From assembly GCF_021347895.1 (NCBI RefSeq), contig NC_067131.1, positions 10,816,653 to 10,880,652 on the forward strand: DNA of 64,000 nucleotides. Direction: 5' to 3'. This DNA comes from Acanthochromis polyacanthus (lineage: Eukaryota > Chordata > Actinopteri > Pomacentridae). Position 1 is the first letter of the stretch, and each line of letters begins with the position of its first letter. Below the pieces are notes generated by a model, which saw nothing but the letters and a program-made list of their open reading frames with translations, made no database searches and had not been told where the DNA came from. Shown here piece after piece: positions 45,001 through 60,000 of the stretch. The position numbers and the translations under genes were made by a program.

Positions 45001-48000
45001 TAAGCCTTTTTGGCCCACTTGACCTTCATGTCATCTGGCAGCACTGTATACTCGTGCAGCCTCTTCCTGTAGTCCTGATCGCTGGCCAGGGCCTGGGCGT
45101 TCTTAGCCGCCACCAGATGAATCATGTCCGGGGTGAGGTGGTACTGCCCGCTGGTCGTCAGCGCGTCCCTGCGGTACTCTTGGGCGCTGGCCAGCCGACC
45201 GGCCTGCAGGCAGTGCAGGAGACGCGGGTCGTCCAGGACGCTTTTGACTCCGATGTGTTTCCCCTTTTCCAGCAGGTGGTTGTGTTTGTACTGGTACTGC
45301 AGACACACAGGCGATGTCAGTCTGGCTTGATGTAAAGCCAACCCTAAACTTGGTACATCTACAAACATTATTTTTAATTCAGTACATTAAGACATTTATG
45401 CTTGAATCACAGAATGGACAATTTCAACATTATATTCTGGATTCTGTATATGCATGTGGTCTCTCTTTACTTTGATATTCTTTCAATCTATGCCATATTT
45501 TGTGTTATTTATCACTTTGCCAGATCATGCAGTGATACTTGTTTTTAGTGTAGTATGAGCTTACATCACTGGCGATGCCCGTGGAGCTCTTGGCAGCCTG
45601 GAAGGGGATGTCCTGCATGGTGAGTTTGTAGCCCTGAGCTCTCAAAGTGTGCCAGGACTCTTTGTACTTTATCTGCAGCAGAACAAATAAACATTCATCT
45701 TTATATAACACAGGGACAACAGAAAAAGGAAAACGTTTACAGACGGTTACAGTATTATAAAGTGCACAGGAACTAACAGTACCTCGCTCAAGTTGGCGGC
45801 ATTGATCTTTGCTTGTGTAAGCTCTGGTCTCTCGGTTGTGATAGTGTAGCTGTGCTGGTCGTTCACCCCCTTCTCTTTGTACAGACGCTGGGACAGAAGA
45901 ATGACAAAGTTCTGGGTGTGTGAGGGCCTCGATATTACTGACTGTGTAACTTAACTCAGCAAATCACAAACAACAGAACAGAAAGTGAAAAAGCCCACTG
46001 TCTCACTTCGTTAGTGATCTGTCCGCTCATTTTGGCGTGGATGATGTCTGGAGAGTCAGCGACAGAGGTGTGCTTGAAGTTGTAGGGCTGCTGACGGTAC
46101 TTTTTCTGAAGCAGAAACAATGGCAAAGATTGATAGATAACACGTATGATATGTTCAGAATGATACACGATGTGGACTGGAATGTAATGATTTCGACTTA
46201 CAGTATATGCAGGTGTGTATTTATGGTGCCGTATACCCAGTAAAATTTATGAAAAAGGCAAAATGAAAACTGAATTAAAGCAAATATAATATCTCACATC
46301 ACTGATGAGGTCTGTGGCCCTCTTGGACCCTTCGATCTGCAGAGCTCCTGTGGCGATCCAGGCGGCACCACGCAGGTAGTTCAGATCAGAGCGATATTCT
46401 CTCTGTCGAGAAAATAAAACAACACATCATCTTTTAAAATTAACTTTCAAACAATCAGTTTGATCAGGTTGATTAAAAAAACAGTTATTTCTAATAAATT
46501 CTGAGAGTGGAACCTTTAATTTCTGTGAAATATGTATGTTGCATTTCAAATCTGACAATCTCGTTCTTACAGAGTGCAATCTTATTTTTAGATTATTTCA
46601 TCTTTATTTTCTTTTTGTAATGACTTTTATTATTTGTAATAATTTTATGCTCTTGTTGTATTTATGCAGCTTAGTAGCCTAGCCACGCTAGACAACCCAC
46701 GGCAACGAATTTAATTCTCTGCCAGGGTGGGTCTAGTTACCCTCCATAAGGCTCGAGGTTGGATGCTCCTAAAACTGGCTGGACCAATCACCATGAAGTG
46801 TAGAGTCAGAAGGCGGGCGTAACTAAGTGACGACAGAGGCGTGACGATTCTGACAGAAACAACCGGAAACAACTAGCCTAGCCGTGCTACACAACCCACG
46901 GCAACGAATTTAATTCTCTGCCAGGGTCGACAACAAAAACGACAACAGTCGTTGAGCTCCATTAGCACCGACTCTGAATAATCTTTCTGTTAACATGTCT
47001 GTAATATACTTGAGCTTCACCCATTGACTGTATAAATAAGGCTTCACCGAACTACCGTATCCTCTGATTTCCGGCGCTCTAGGAGCCTATTCGTTGCGCT
47101 GATTGGAGTGATTTGATAGACAACCTTTTAGCCCGCCTCCCTCCCTGTCGAGCGGTCCTCGACCCTTGTGCCTTCAGAACATGGGTATAGCAGGGCTCGG
47201 CTAGCAGCTTAGCCAAAGGGCTGCTAAATTGGCTTTTGTTGTTGTTTAACGATGACAATAAAGATCTATTCTATTTTCTGAATATGTTATTCCGATATTT
47301 TTGTGTACATGACAATCAGAACTACAAACAAAGTACACGTGCAAGATTTTTTTTAAATGTATCATTTAATATTCCAGTCATTTAATACTGAATTTCTAAA
47401 TCACTGATGATGTCACAAGTTTCTTTCTTCTTTTTTGGCAGAGTAATAAACTAGATTAAATCAATGTATAACTAAAATAAGCTGTCTTCTGCAGTGTACT
47501 GTCACTCTCACCTCACTCTGCAGGGCGTATGCTCTCTTTGCAGCCTGCACCTTCATGTCGTCAGGCAGTGAGGTGTACTGATGCAGGGAGAGTCTGTAGT
47601 CCTGATCGCTGACCAGCATCTGGGCCTTTTTAGCGTGGGCAACCTCCATCATGTCCATGGGGAGGTGGAACTTAGAGAGCTCCTTGGCAGACTCTTGCTT
47701 GTATTTAATCTAGAAGGCAGAAAATGGACAAGAGACTGTAGGAAAGAATTTGTAATAAAGCATGTAATTATTTTTTTGCCACCACAATAAGGAATCACTC
47801 ACATCACTCTGTAATTTGCTGGCATGGACCGAGTGAGCAATGTTCAAATCATCCTGCAGCCCCTTCAATCCAATCATCTTCCCTTTAGTCTTCTCGAAGT
47901 CTTCTTTGTACTTTTGCTGTAATGAAACATTGGCGGTACAAGCTGAACAATGTGACATCTGTGTGCGTTTGCTCAAGATTTCAGCGAGCCGAATAGTTAA

Positions 48001-51000
48001 ATCTCCACTAAACAAAAATGGTTCTCTACTAATACGATCATTAATTAGATGAACTCTAATATCTGCTGGGAAATTCAAATGCTATTTTTGGTGTTACTGT
48101 AACATTTTTGTGCCTCAGTTAAAGTGCTCTGAAATGACTGAATAAAAATCTTACATCGCTCAGGATCTCTGCAGACGCTTTGGCAGACTGGAAAGGAATG
48201 GCATCCAGGCGCAGCTTGTAACCACCATCCCGTATCTTAGTCCAAGATTCCTTGTAACGGCTCTGAAAATGCACAGCGGACGTACAAACCCAGTGGGAAA
48301 CCTCACACAAAGTCGGCTGACTGGATACACTGATCAGCTGTTTAACATATTTAATGCATCCATGTGTGAGTTCTTGCAGATGCGGTTTTTACCTCGCTGA
48401 TATTCATGGCGTTGAGTTTGGCCTGCACCATCTCCGGCAGCGCTCCACTCAGGGTGTAGCTGTGTTTCACGTTTTCACCTTTCTCCCTGTACAACCGCTG
48501 TATAGGACAAAGCACAGAATTAGTGATCATACGCCTTACCTCAGATGGCATAATACTTTTTTGTACTTGTTTACTTATATTTACTGTATTGTGTGGTTGG
48601 ATGTGCTATAGTAGTTTGACCAATAAAAAAAAATGAAGATCACAGGTGTATGGACTACAGCAAGCTTTGAATAACTGAACTTATGTTTCAGATCACTGCA
48701 TTCGCTATCTTTTGAATAAAACAAATAATTGCGAGTACAAATAGCAGCTGAACTTACATCAATCGCCAGCTTGTTGCTCTGTTTGGCCTGAATCATCTCT
48801 GGAGTATCTTCAACGCTGGTAAACCTCAGAGCGCTCACATCCTGACGGTACTTTTTCTAGAAAAAAAGAGGAATGACCACCAGATTGTCACTATCAGCTT
48901 CGAACCAGTAGAGGGCAGAAAAAGATCACAAACACTAGTCCTAGGAAGCATACTAAATGGGAAAATTAAAAAGAAACTAAAGGAAAATGACAAGATTTTG
49001 AATGTTTTTGTTAGATTGACACATGCAGTAAATGATACAGCTACATAAATAGATAAAAGCCAGCACAGACGGAGCTCTGGGCTCTGTTCTATTTGCATTT
49101 CATGCTCTTATGCTGGTGACCCTGACTGGAATGACCCTTTAAATAAGTGGCTGTTCATGATGAGGTTATAAATAGAGTTTGGTGCTTCCAGTCTGTACAG
49201 AAAAGACTCATATGTACCATTTCCAGGTCTTCAGTTTAAAATATCTATACAGGGGGGTAACCTAGTGGCCGAGTGGTGAAGACACATGGGGGAAAATTCT
49301 TCTAGCAGCCCCTGATTTATTCCCAGTTTGATTTCCAGGTTTGGACATCTGCTGTCAAGATATTCCACTGTTTTCTTTCACATATTTCTTGTCTATATCT
49401 ATTGCAATAAGAGAAAAAGCTGTAAAAATACTTTAGAACTGTATATATAGACACATACAAATGTTATAATGACATTTTTGCTAGAAAAGATTCCATTATA
49501 TGATAACTTGTAGATCCTAAGTTATCTCTGATGTGAAAGATGTTACCGTATGTCTGACTTTTGTCCTCTTAAGTATAGATGCAACTGAAATTACTTCGGT
49601 TTACAAACAGATAAAAACAATTCAGCTCTGTAGTTTTTGCATCAATCTTGTGGCGTGGACTAAGAAGATGCTGGCACCAAGATGCTTTCAAACAACTGGA
49701 CGCTTGGCATCAACACTATTCCCTTCGGATGACACTAATAATACAAGTCAATCCATCCGCTTTCCTTTGCTTTGAATATATTATTTAAATATAATAAACA
49801 AGCTGCAGCACAGACCTCATCAGCTGTGTAAAAGAAAATAAATAGAAAAAAAACAAGGATAGAAATCTCTTTGATATGCAACAGTTACTGTAACCAGTTG
49901 GCTCTCTTGTTCTCGGATGGTGTTGTCCACATATTTAATCCAGTTTCTAGAGAACAGAAATGATCTCCAGCTCTTTAAATACATTCTGACCTAAGCTGTA
50001 AACCTAGTTATGCGTCTTCCAGTCACACGTTATGCAATCATGCTTATCACTTTCCCATAGCCTCTGTGCTAATTCACCTACATACTTCTTACAGATATTA
50101 ATAGCACTTAAGAGTGGTTAATCAAACACTGCATCATAATCGGCTTAAATTACATTTTACTCCCTACATAATTACAATGCAATGAGGGAAATGTTAATGA
50201 AGGCCAGGAACTGGAAGGCTTTGATATTTTTTTTGGTCTGTTGCAGTGAGTTAATAGAAACATTACTGCTTTATACTACTGTTTCAGCCCTGAACCTTCT
50301 GCAGTGCATTGTGGGTCACGGGGTCAGACCTTACCTCGCTGAGCAGCTCTCCGGCTTTCTTTGCCTGCTGGACATCCAGAGATTTTGAGGCTTCCCAGCC
50401 GACACCCTTCATCCAGTTCAGATCCGACCTGTACTGTTTCTAAAGACAGATGCACATAAATTTCAATTTCACATGACAAATCCTACACTTTTGGGGTTTA
50501 ATTAGCTTCTTCTGCACAAAACAAGTGTCAATCAAGGAGACGTACGTCACTCTGTAGTCCGTAGGCCTTCTTAGCCCAGGCGACATTCATGTCACTCGGC
50601 AGAGTGGTGTATTCATGGAGGAAAGTCCTGTAGTTGGTCTCAGTTGCCAGATCTTGTGCCTTCTTGGCATGGCTGATGTTCATCATATCCAGAGAAACAC
50701 TGGGGACAAGATTAATTTTACACAGTAAATGAGGCATTTTGTACCAAGATTCAAAGGCTGTGGTTGATGCAATACACTGAATCAGTGCTCTTTGGTTATT
50801 GGGGTCAGTCCTATGGAAAAAGGTGGATACAACAATGCCTTTTTATATCAGGGTGATGGTCTATGTAGTGTTTTATCGCAGCAAATGACTGTCTTTTATC
50901 TAACAGTCAGGGTATGTGTGACCTTTTGAAATGTTCATAAAAAGCATCTTCTTTCCAAATTAATGTTGGCATAAAATTAAATCAGGTTATTAGCTATAGC

Positions 51001-54000
51001 AAAATCACTTTTTGACGCTGAGGAATCTATTTAAAATATACTGTAGGCAGTCTTCTAAAGTGGGATTCAGTTGGTGGTTTCCTCAGAGCTTCAGTTAGTA
51101 ACTGGTCTAAAAACAGATATTGAATGTTAAATGTTAAAAACCTCTTTAAGAAATTTACACCCCTTTAACAAATGCATTTAATTCACCAGATGTAAAGCAC
51201 ATATCAGAAAACTAAAATGATCTCTCTAATCACAGATCCATTCAGCTAAATAATTATATGTCATGTTACCATTTCATTGAAGAAGAAAATGTAAGGAGCA
51301 TGGGTGAAACCTTGAAGCTAGAGTTAATTTTCTTTATTTGACATCTCATCTGTGGTACTAAATTAATTAAAAACTACAGATTGAGGTAAGGAACCTCACC
51401 TGTATTTGGTCTTTGTGTCCTCGTAGTTCTTCTTGTAGTGGCGGTCACTCTGTAGTTTAGTAGCCAGAGCAGAATGAGCCATCTGAGAGTCCTCACTGAC
51501 GGACTTTATGCCGATCACCTTGCCTTTGTTCTTCTCATACTTCTCCTTGTATTTAACCTGCAAGAAAAAGAGAATTTAATGATCAAATCTGACATCACAA
51601 ATTCAGGAACGCACTCAACAGCAAATATTAAAATAAAATCAAAGGTGTTTTAATTAGAAAAACTTCACTGCCCTTCAGAAAAATATACAGCTTTTCTCTT
51701 CAGACCCAAATGATGCAGGCAGTTTCTAAAATAACTCACATCGCTGGCCAGGTCTCTCTTGGCTTTAGCTGTGAGTATAGACAGGGAGTCCAAATGAAGC
51801 TCAAAACCTTTTTCCCTCTGCTTCTCCCAGTTGCTCTTGTACACTTTCTACAAAAACAAACAAGCAAGCAAACCAACAAACATAAATTGTAGAAAGAGTA
51901 ATTCTTCTTCATAAGGAAAATCAACTGCCAAAACAGTTTTCAAAGGTATTTCTGCTTCAGTTAGGTACAAAAAATACAAAATGTGAGGATGACACAAAGA
52001 GAGAAATGTAAAAATTAGCTTTACGTGATGAAGGTTTTTAATTATCTACAGAATTTTAAAGTTTCACATAAATTGTTATTCATCTTATAGATCCATTTTT
52101 ACTTCTTCTCAGTTAGCGTACCGATGTTTAGAATTAAATCCTCTTATATGGATTTTTTTTGGCTTTATTTAGATAGGTGAAGTGAGAGGCAGATAGGAAG
52201 CAGGTGAGAAGAGTTGGGGGACACATGCAACAAAGGGCTGTGAGTGGGAATTGAGCCCAAGCCGCTGCAACAGGAACCAGTACTGTATGTGGTTCACCCT
52301 TGCCTAACCCACTGAGCTATGCAGGCACCCCCTCTTATATGGTGTTAATCTAGCGCTTTAAAGATATGTAGCAAAGTCCTAAAAGCACAATATTAAAGTT
52401 GTACTGTAGCCCTTAACTATACCAGGAAATTACCAGATTTAATTTACATTTTGGCTACAAACACTCTGTGTAAAACATTGCATGGGTCTAAATCTTTAAA
52501 TAGATAAAGTGCATTATGTCATTTAAGGTTTGGTAGTTTTTAAAAACTAATCTAATTTTCCTATTTTTGAATTAGCGGACTAAATCCTCCGTTAATTAAC
52601 TTCATTTTGTGGGGACACTAAATAAGCTGAGCTGAAGGTCTGAAACTGGTTTAAAGTGATTCAAGTTGCCGAAAAGAGCAGCATGTTGAAACAGTGATCA
52701 GGTCACAGCAAAGCTCTGCTGAGACAAAACTCACAGCTGCTACTGTAGCTTAAATGTTTTCAATTATATCACTCCAGGAAGCATTTCATTAGTTTGTGTG
52801 CAATAATAAAAAAATACTTTAATGCATTCTCTTAGCAGGAAAATTCAGTCTATTGTCTCAATTTAATGTACAGTTTAACAGCTTAAGACGACACAAGCTG
52901 CAGCATAAAAACTTAATCTATTTAGCATCAAGCGACTCTTTAAAAACTGCAAAAATACAACATTGGAGGAATTAGAATTTCTTTGAACTAATAAAAATCA
53001 TAATTAGACAGGTGATCCTTTCCTGAGAGATCCAACAGAACCAATGAAAGCATAAGGGATATTGCCATAAACAGTCCAATTAACAAACTTGCAATTCTCT
53101 TACATATGCCAGTGTTTGTCGGAATTACCCTCATTGCTTGTTTAGTGAACTCACCCCACTGAGAAGGTCAGCGTTGGCCTTCGCTTGTCTGAACAGAGGC
53201 TCATCCTTGGTCATGGTGTACTGGTGCATGATCTGCTCCGTGTTTGCTTTGTAAGCCAGCTAGAAAATCAGGAAGATGTCTATCACGAGAAGTGCCCCCT
53301 AATGAAATGTACAACAATTACAGCTTTAAAGTGGGGACCTTACGTCGCTCTGCAGCTCCTGACTTTTCTTGGCATGTTTGACGGAGAGATCGTCGGCCAC
53401 CTGGGTGAACTTGATGCTGTCTGCCTTCTGACGGTATTTGGTCTGAGAGAAGAGGCAAAAGCAGATAAGCAAGTGTGTCTAAAATGGTGCAAAGTTGAAG
53501 CAAATTTGGAGATATATGTGCACATATTTGCACTGACATCACTAAGAAGCTCTCCGGCTTTCTTGGCCTGAGCAATGTTGAGGCATCCTTCAGTCTCCCA
53601 GCCCACTCCTTTCATCCAGCTCAGGTCTGAGCGATACTGGTTCTGTGGAGCAGAAGACAGAAGGGGTCAGCGATCTCTGACACGTTTCTTTGTTTGCTTT
53701 TTCTTCAGTTCTTTGCAACTATATATGCTGAAGCTGAATTCTCTCACCTCGCTCTGCAGTGAATAAGCCTTTTTGGCCTGCTGGACCTTGATGTCATCGG
53801 GCATTACGGTGTAGTCGTGGAGCTTTGTGCGATATTCCAGGTCACTGGCGAGCGCCTGAGCCTTCTTGGCGTGGCTCAGGTTGATCATGTCCTTAGGAAG
53901 GCTGTACTGGGCCTGGCTCTCCTTGGAGCCCTTCTTGTACTCAATCTGAAGTGGTAGCAATGAAACGCATAAGTATGTGTAATTTTATTTCCTTAAATTA

Positions 54001-57000
54001 CTGATTAAAACAGCGTCTGCTTACGTCACTGCTCATCTTGGCCACTTGAAGAGAGTGCAGAGTCTTGGAGTCGCTCATGTTGACTCCCACCGCCTTCTCC
54101 TTGTTCTTCAAGTAGCTCTCTTTGTATTTAATCTGAAACACATGGACATCTGATTTAATTTCATTTGACATCTATTACATTTGATAAAATCCACTTGAGG
54201 TTTTTGCTTAGAAGTCAATTCAGTCTCGGGAAGCATGTGTTTCCTCACATCACTTGCGAGGTCTCGGGAAGCTTTAGCTGCTCTGACGCTCAGGTCGTCC
54301 ACACCGATGTCACAAGCTTTAGATTTGGTCTTCTCCCAGTCCTCTTTGTATTTAATCTGGAGTGACAGTAATGGATTAGCAATTCATAACTTGGAGAATA
54401 AAAGAGGTGAAGTGTGCATGCATACACACAGTGATGGAAACATGCAGATGTGAGGAAAGTGTGAACTTACATCACTACACAAGGCAGCATTGGCTTTAGC
54501 CTTTTGGATTTGGGGTAGATCTTGGGATAGAGTGTACTGGTGCTTCGTCTTTTCATAGTCTGCTTTGTAATTTAACTAAGGGACACATGGATTACAAGTT
54601 TACACAGTGTTGACTTTAACTTAGCGCTCATTAGTGCAGCTTGTTGCCAAAAAGTCCTTATGGAGTTCATTTTAAATCAAGTGCTTATTATTTGTTAATG
54701 GTATTATGCGTTTGTTGTGCTGTTTACTTACATTGCTGACAAGCTGAGCATTTTTCTTGGCTAGAATGATCTCAGGTGTGTCTGTCACCGCCTTGTACTT
54801 GACCTGGTCGATATGTTGCCTGTAGTTTTTCTGCAGTTATAAGGGAAAAAAATGTGAACAAAAGCTGTCACATAAATTGATTCCCTTATCTGAGCACAAA
54901 CATTTATATGTTAATGCTTTCTACTTCCATTTAGGCTACAAACATGTATTTACTTTACTATTTCTATCGTAAAATTGACATGTTGAGATTACATTATATT
55001 TGGAAGAACGTACGTCTTTCAGTGGGTCCAGCTTCCTTTGGCTTTGGTAACCTGGTGTGAGAGTGGCCTGGTAGTTGTACTCCCCCTGCTCCTGTTCACA
55101 GCCTTGTTTATAAGCAATCTGAAATATGCAGCAGAAGAACATCATGCCCATGCTATCGCTTACACAGCAGCACTACAGTTATTAATATCACAGTTTGTAA
55201 TTCCATTTTTATTAGCTATACGTTAGAAAGGCATTTGCACAGACAATAACACAGTATTCTAATTCCTATGGCTTCTAAGGGCTTTTAGTCTTTGAAAGAG
55301 AATATGTGCTGAAGACAAAAAGGCATATACATTTAAATGTCATCGAATAAATTTAATACGAACCAAAATCCAAGGAAAGCAGACTTACATCACTGGCCAG
55401 CTTCCTTGCTTTCATGGCATGCATGGTCTTCTTATCGATGCCTGCGTCCTCATAGTGGCCCTTCATGTCACTGGTGTATTTCTCTTTATATTTGTTCTAG
55501 AAAAACATGAAAAGATGGAGAAAAATCTGTAGGACTCTCAAATATAATCATGATATAGAAGCATGTACATCATCGTATGAATATATTATATTTACAATGT
55601 GTTCATTATCCAGCATCATCAATTGTTATAAGGAAGTTGGAGGTTATGTTGCCTACTTGTATGTCTAAATTACTTCAAATGTTAAGTAAAATAAAGAAAA
55701 AAGCTGTCTTTAGACTCACATCACTGGTGAACTTGGCAACCTTGGCGGCATTTTGAAACTGTGGCGTCTCACAGAAATTGATGCTGTGTCCTTTGGTGTT
55801 CTCCAAGTCTTTCCTATACTCCACCTGTTAGTGAATATACATAAATACAGAGGTAAGCTGTAACATTTTTCAACTCAACCCCCCATTTTGTGCTTTTGAC
55901 AGTCACGGATAATCCTTCGGGGCCCCAAGGTGCCAGCCATTCCTCCATGTTCGTGCTAAATATACAGTAAAGCGCCACCACCAGTGACAATCCATCATAA
56001 CTCAACAGTCACCGAGACAAACCTTTAATCTATATATGCTTCGCTGAGATTAACAATGACACCATGAACCTTCAAGTTACGTCCAAAACAAACAAACACT
56101 CTTTGTCTTTGCATATTTTCAGTGCAAGACGAATCACATTCAACAGATTCTAGTAACTAACATTTGCATGTCATAATTCCAGGGCTCAGAATAGACATTT
56201 AGGAGTGAAGCACTGTGTTCCCGTGTGAGATAACATTAGTTTGATGGGATGTCCTGCGGCCTTGGAGGCGAGCTGTAACCCCACCACACAGGCATGTCAG
56301 AGATCCTGAAAATGCCAGTTGGGTAGCCTCGTGTCTGCTGGAAACTGACACAGAGCGCCAATATTTCCAGCTCTTACACACACAGACACACACACTGACC
56401 AGCAGCTTTACATTCAACAGAAGATGCTTTGCAATAGACTTTGTGTAGAGCTGCTACACTCGTCCCTTCTTTACTAACTGAATAAAGCTAAAGCTGCAGT
56501 ACAGTACAGCTGCACTGTGTGAATCTTGTGCGTCTCACCTCACTGACAATCTTGTTGATTTTACGGGCGTTCTTCAATGCCAGATTATCCTCTGAGGTCA
56601 GACTATGGAAGTGCGATGTGCCCTTCAGCTTGTTTAAGTCCTTCCTGTATTTCAGCTGCGAAGGGATGAAAGATGATTTAAGGCGACAACAATGCAGGAG
56701 AACAGGCTGTGTTATATTTTCCATATAAAATGTGATATATTGCCGAAACAGAAACATCTGTCATGATTATCTCAACTTAATAAAAAGAACACAATCAAAA
56801 CAATTTTTGAATCAGCTCATTTTATAGTTGTTTAACTAATTAGAAGGTGGTTGTTGTTAAATTAGGATGGTTATTTAGTTGACATTTTAGTGATATCCAG
56901 TCATTTTTTATTGATAAGCGATTTTTTTCCATTATAAAGTCATTGCTGACTTTTCGTAGATGCAGGTAGCTATCCATAAGAAGATTTTATCCATTGCCAT

Positions 57001-60000
57001 TGGATTTCCATTGTGCCTAGCCTCTGAAATGCTGCAGTGGCAATGTTCTTGTCCGAACTTGCCAAAGATATTCACAGCTTTGCAGCAGGTTTATACAAGC
57101 TCTCATGTTGTATGCAGGTTGATACTCACATCACTTGCATTTTCCTGTGCCTTCTTTGCGAGATAATAACCAGGTGTGATCATGGCAGGGAAGCTTCCTT
57201 TGCCTCGTTGTTGCTCATACTCTTCAGTGTAGGCAATCTGTGAATAGAAGAACATTTACTGAATTCAGTTCACCTATTATCCACAGCATACACATGTATC
57301 TCGTAAAGCCCTGTAGTATCGCATGCTGAATTTGACATACCTGAATAAATGAATGCAAAAATGGCAACATCAGCTTTAAGCAGCATATAATCATTGCATG
57401 CTCTTTTTATCTGATCTGGTTTTGCAAAAGGTTATCACATGGAAGCTCAAATACCACAGTAAGAGTGATTTGCTTACCTGGCTGAAGTTCTCTGCATTTT
57501 CTCTGGCGTGAACTGCCTCAGCTACTGCTGCCTCAGCACTGGCTTTACCCTTCATCTCCTGTTCATACATCTGACGATACTTTATCTGGTACAACATAAA
57601 AAAAACACCACCAACCATTAATCAGGGTCCTGTCACAATGTTTGTATTCATATATGTGCTTTTTTTTATATTTTGCTACTTACATCACTGGCCTGCTCAG
57701 TGGCCTTCTTAGACATTTGGTATCCAGGTGTGAGATGTGCAGGGAAACTACCTTTCCCTCTCTGCTGCTCGTATTCTTCTGTGTAGGCATACTAAGGGAA
57801 GGAAAATCATGGTTGAGGCATGTGTAAAGTAAAGTACAACACAGTCAAATTCATTCATAAATGAAAGGCTTACATCGCTGACTATTTGTCCTTGTTTCTT
57901 GGCCAGAAGTACCTCAGGGTGGTCAACAAATGTGGTGTACTTTGAAACTCTCTCTTCATGTCCTTTTTTGTATTCCAGCTGAAGAAAATGGAAACATTCA
58001 CAGAAAGAACCGAATTATTATAGTTTAGATTTCGACTCTCTGCTCAAGAAAAGCGAATTATATTCACTTACATTACTGGCCAATGTATTGGCTTTCTTCG
58101 CAGCTTGGTAACCTGGTGTGATCATTGCAGGGAAGCTCCCTTTTCCTTTTGACTGTTCATATTCTTCTGTGTATTTCACCTGCCAAACAAGCACAGAATC
58201 AGTCTGGACGATTGACTGATACTGATGCAAAATATAGAGTTACGCTTTCTTTTTATACAAACTATTTTACACAATCCACTCCAGGATTAGCATCACTATA
58301 TTTGACTGAATATACAGTTACAAACCAACCAAAAAAGTTTGGTTTAATGAAATGAGAGAAGCTTCTTTGAAGAAAAAATAAGTGCACTCACGTCACTGAT
58401 GTTCTTCTGCGACTGGGACATCGTCACTATCTCCTGGTTGGTCACCATCCCTGAGTACCACGTCTGCTGCTGTGAGAACTCAGACTGAGACTGAAAGGCC
58501 TGTTTAGATGTACAAGATGAACCTGATCAGTTTAAACCAATACTGAAAGTCAGTTCTGGACTAAATTCTCTACTATATCAGCCCTACCACGGCTACTTCT
58601 TTTTCGGTTTACTTAAATAAATCTGTGTATACTCATGACAAACAGAACATTTTGTATTGACAACTCTTCTGCCTGATCACTATGGCTTTATATGAGAATT
58701 CCACTTCCAGTATAATTAAATGTTAATGTTCAGTTTTTGCAGTGAAACCTGGAATAACTACACAAGCGACAAAATTCTTATCTACCAGGAACAAGAAACC
58801 ACAGAAGTTCGATTTTTTTTGCTTTATATATTAAAGATAAGCAAAACAGCAAAGCTCAACAACTGTTTCTTATTTCATTAAGGATCAGAATTTGGGTTGG
58901 AACTCCCTTTAACTGGGTGTAATGGCCAGTTTCATAAGCGGGAGCTCACCTGGCTGGCCATCTGATTGGCTAGGTGAGCCTTCTCCAGCTCCATGGCTCT
59001 CGTGTCACAGTGGAAGGAGGACATAAAGCGTTCGCCATCTTCGCGATACTTTAGCTACAAGTGCACACGGATGACAAGCATTAAGCCAAGGCCTGCACAC
59101 ATTGGCACATGCACACACCAGACATGTGTTGACGGCATCCAGTTTGGAGTTGGATGCTTGAAATTGAGGGGAAAAAAAGAAAAACAACTGCTGTGCCTGA
59201 TTTCAGATTAGTGGTGCCAAACCTCACTCTATTCCTATGCTGCTGGAGAACCTGAGCTCAAATGCGAAATGATGAAGGGATAATATTAGTGTGCAGGACT
59301 TGCCAAAGAAGATCCAGAATAGAGCTCTAATCCTTTAACTGTAAATATGTGCAAAATTAATATTAGAACAGGTGTATTGCGGATGATAAGAGACAGAATT
59401 GATGTATTTCTTGATCATCAATGCTAAAGAGATAAAAATTAATACAATTTTCCATCAAAACTCAAGGAAAACATTAAGTTTGAGCTAAATTTCACCAAGG
59501 AGCTGATGATACCAAGAAAATAAAGACTCTGCATGTGAATCTGTGAATCAAAGCAACATTTTTTGAGTTCAGTGGGACGAGGTTAGAAGTTAGCCCTGAG
59601 ATCAAATATCAGCATGTAAAGTCCCTTATCTCTCTAGTGGCTTATAGATGTAGCTGATGAGCTTGCTAGCCAACTGCTAATATAAGCCTGACAACGTTGC
59701 ATGAACTTGTAGACACAGACAGACTCAGGACAGACAGAGACAGGTGGCAGGGCAGAGGAGAGGAAGGGATGCGAGGCTGTTTTTCCTGATGTATAATTTT
59801 AGCGCCCCGAAGCATAAAGTGGGCTAAGCGATGGGGGTGTCTCGCCTCTGTTGGAGGAACAGAAATAACCTGAGCCACACTCTCCATTCCAAACCGCTGC
59901 TGTCACCACGGACTCAGAGCAGCAGTCCACCTTCTCTCCTCCACTCCTAAAGACCTTTATGATCTGACAGTAATAGATACATCAGCTTAGGGTCAGATCT

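Larger units (their letters stand above)
43311..54132 (-). repeat. nrap: nebulin super-repeats in the nrap gene, seven modules each
   Basis: Exon lengths repeat as 105-99-105-108-312 nt (243 residues, seven modules) four times: exons from 53642, 50439, 46402 and 44897 downward. The 312-nt member is split 158+154 (51557-50546) in the first unit and 114+198 (47916-47512) in the second, and is one fused exon in the third (45296-44985) and fourth (43622-43311). A shorter 108+198 pair (54132-53748) precedes them. Module order is also visible in sequence, for example [14 protein letters not shown] in each 99-nt exon. Confidence 0.9.
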
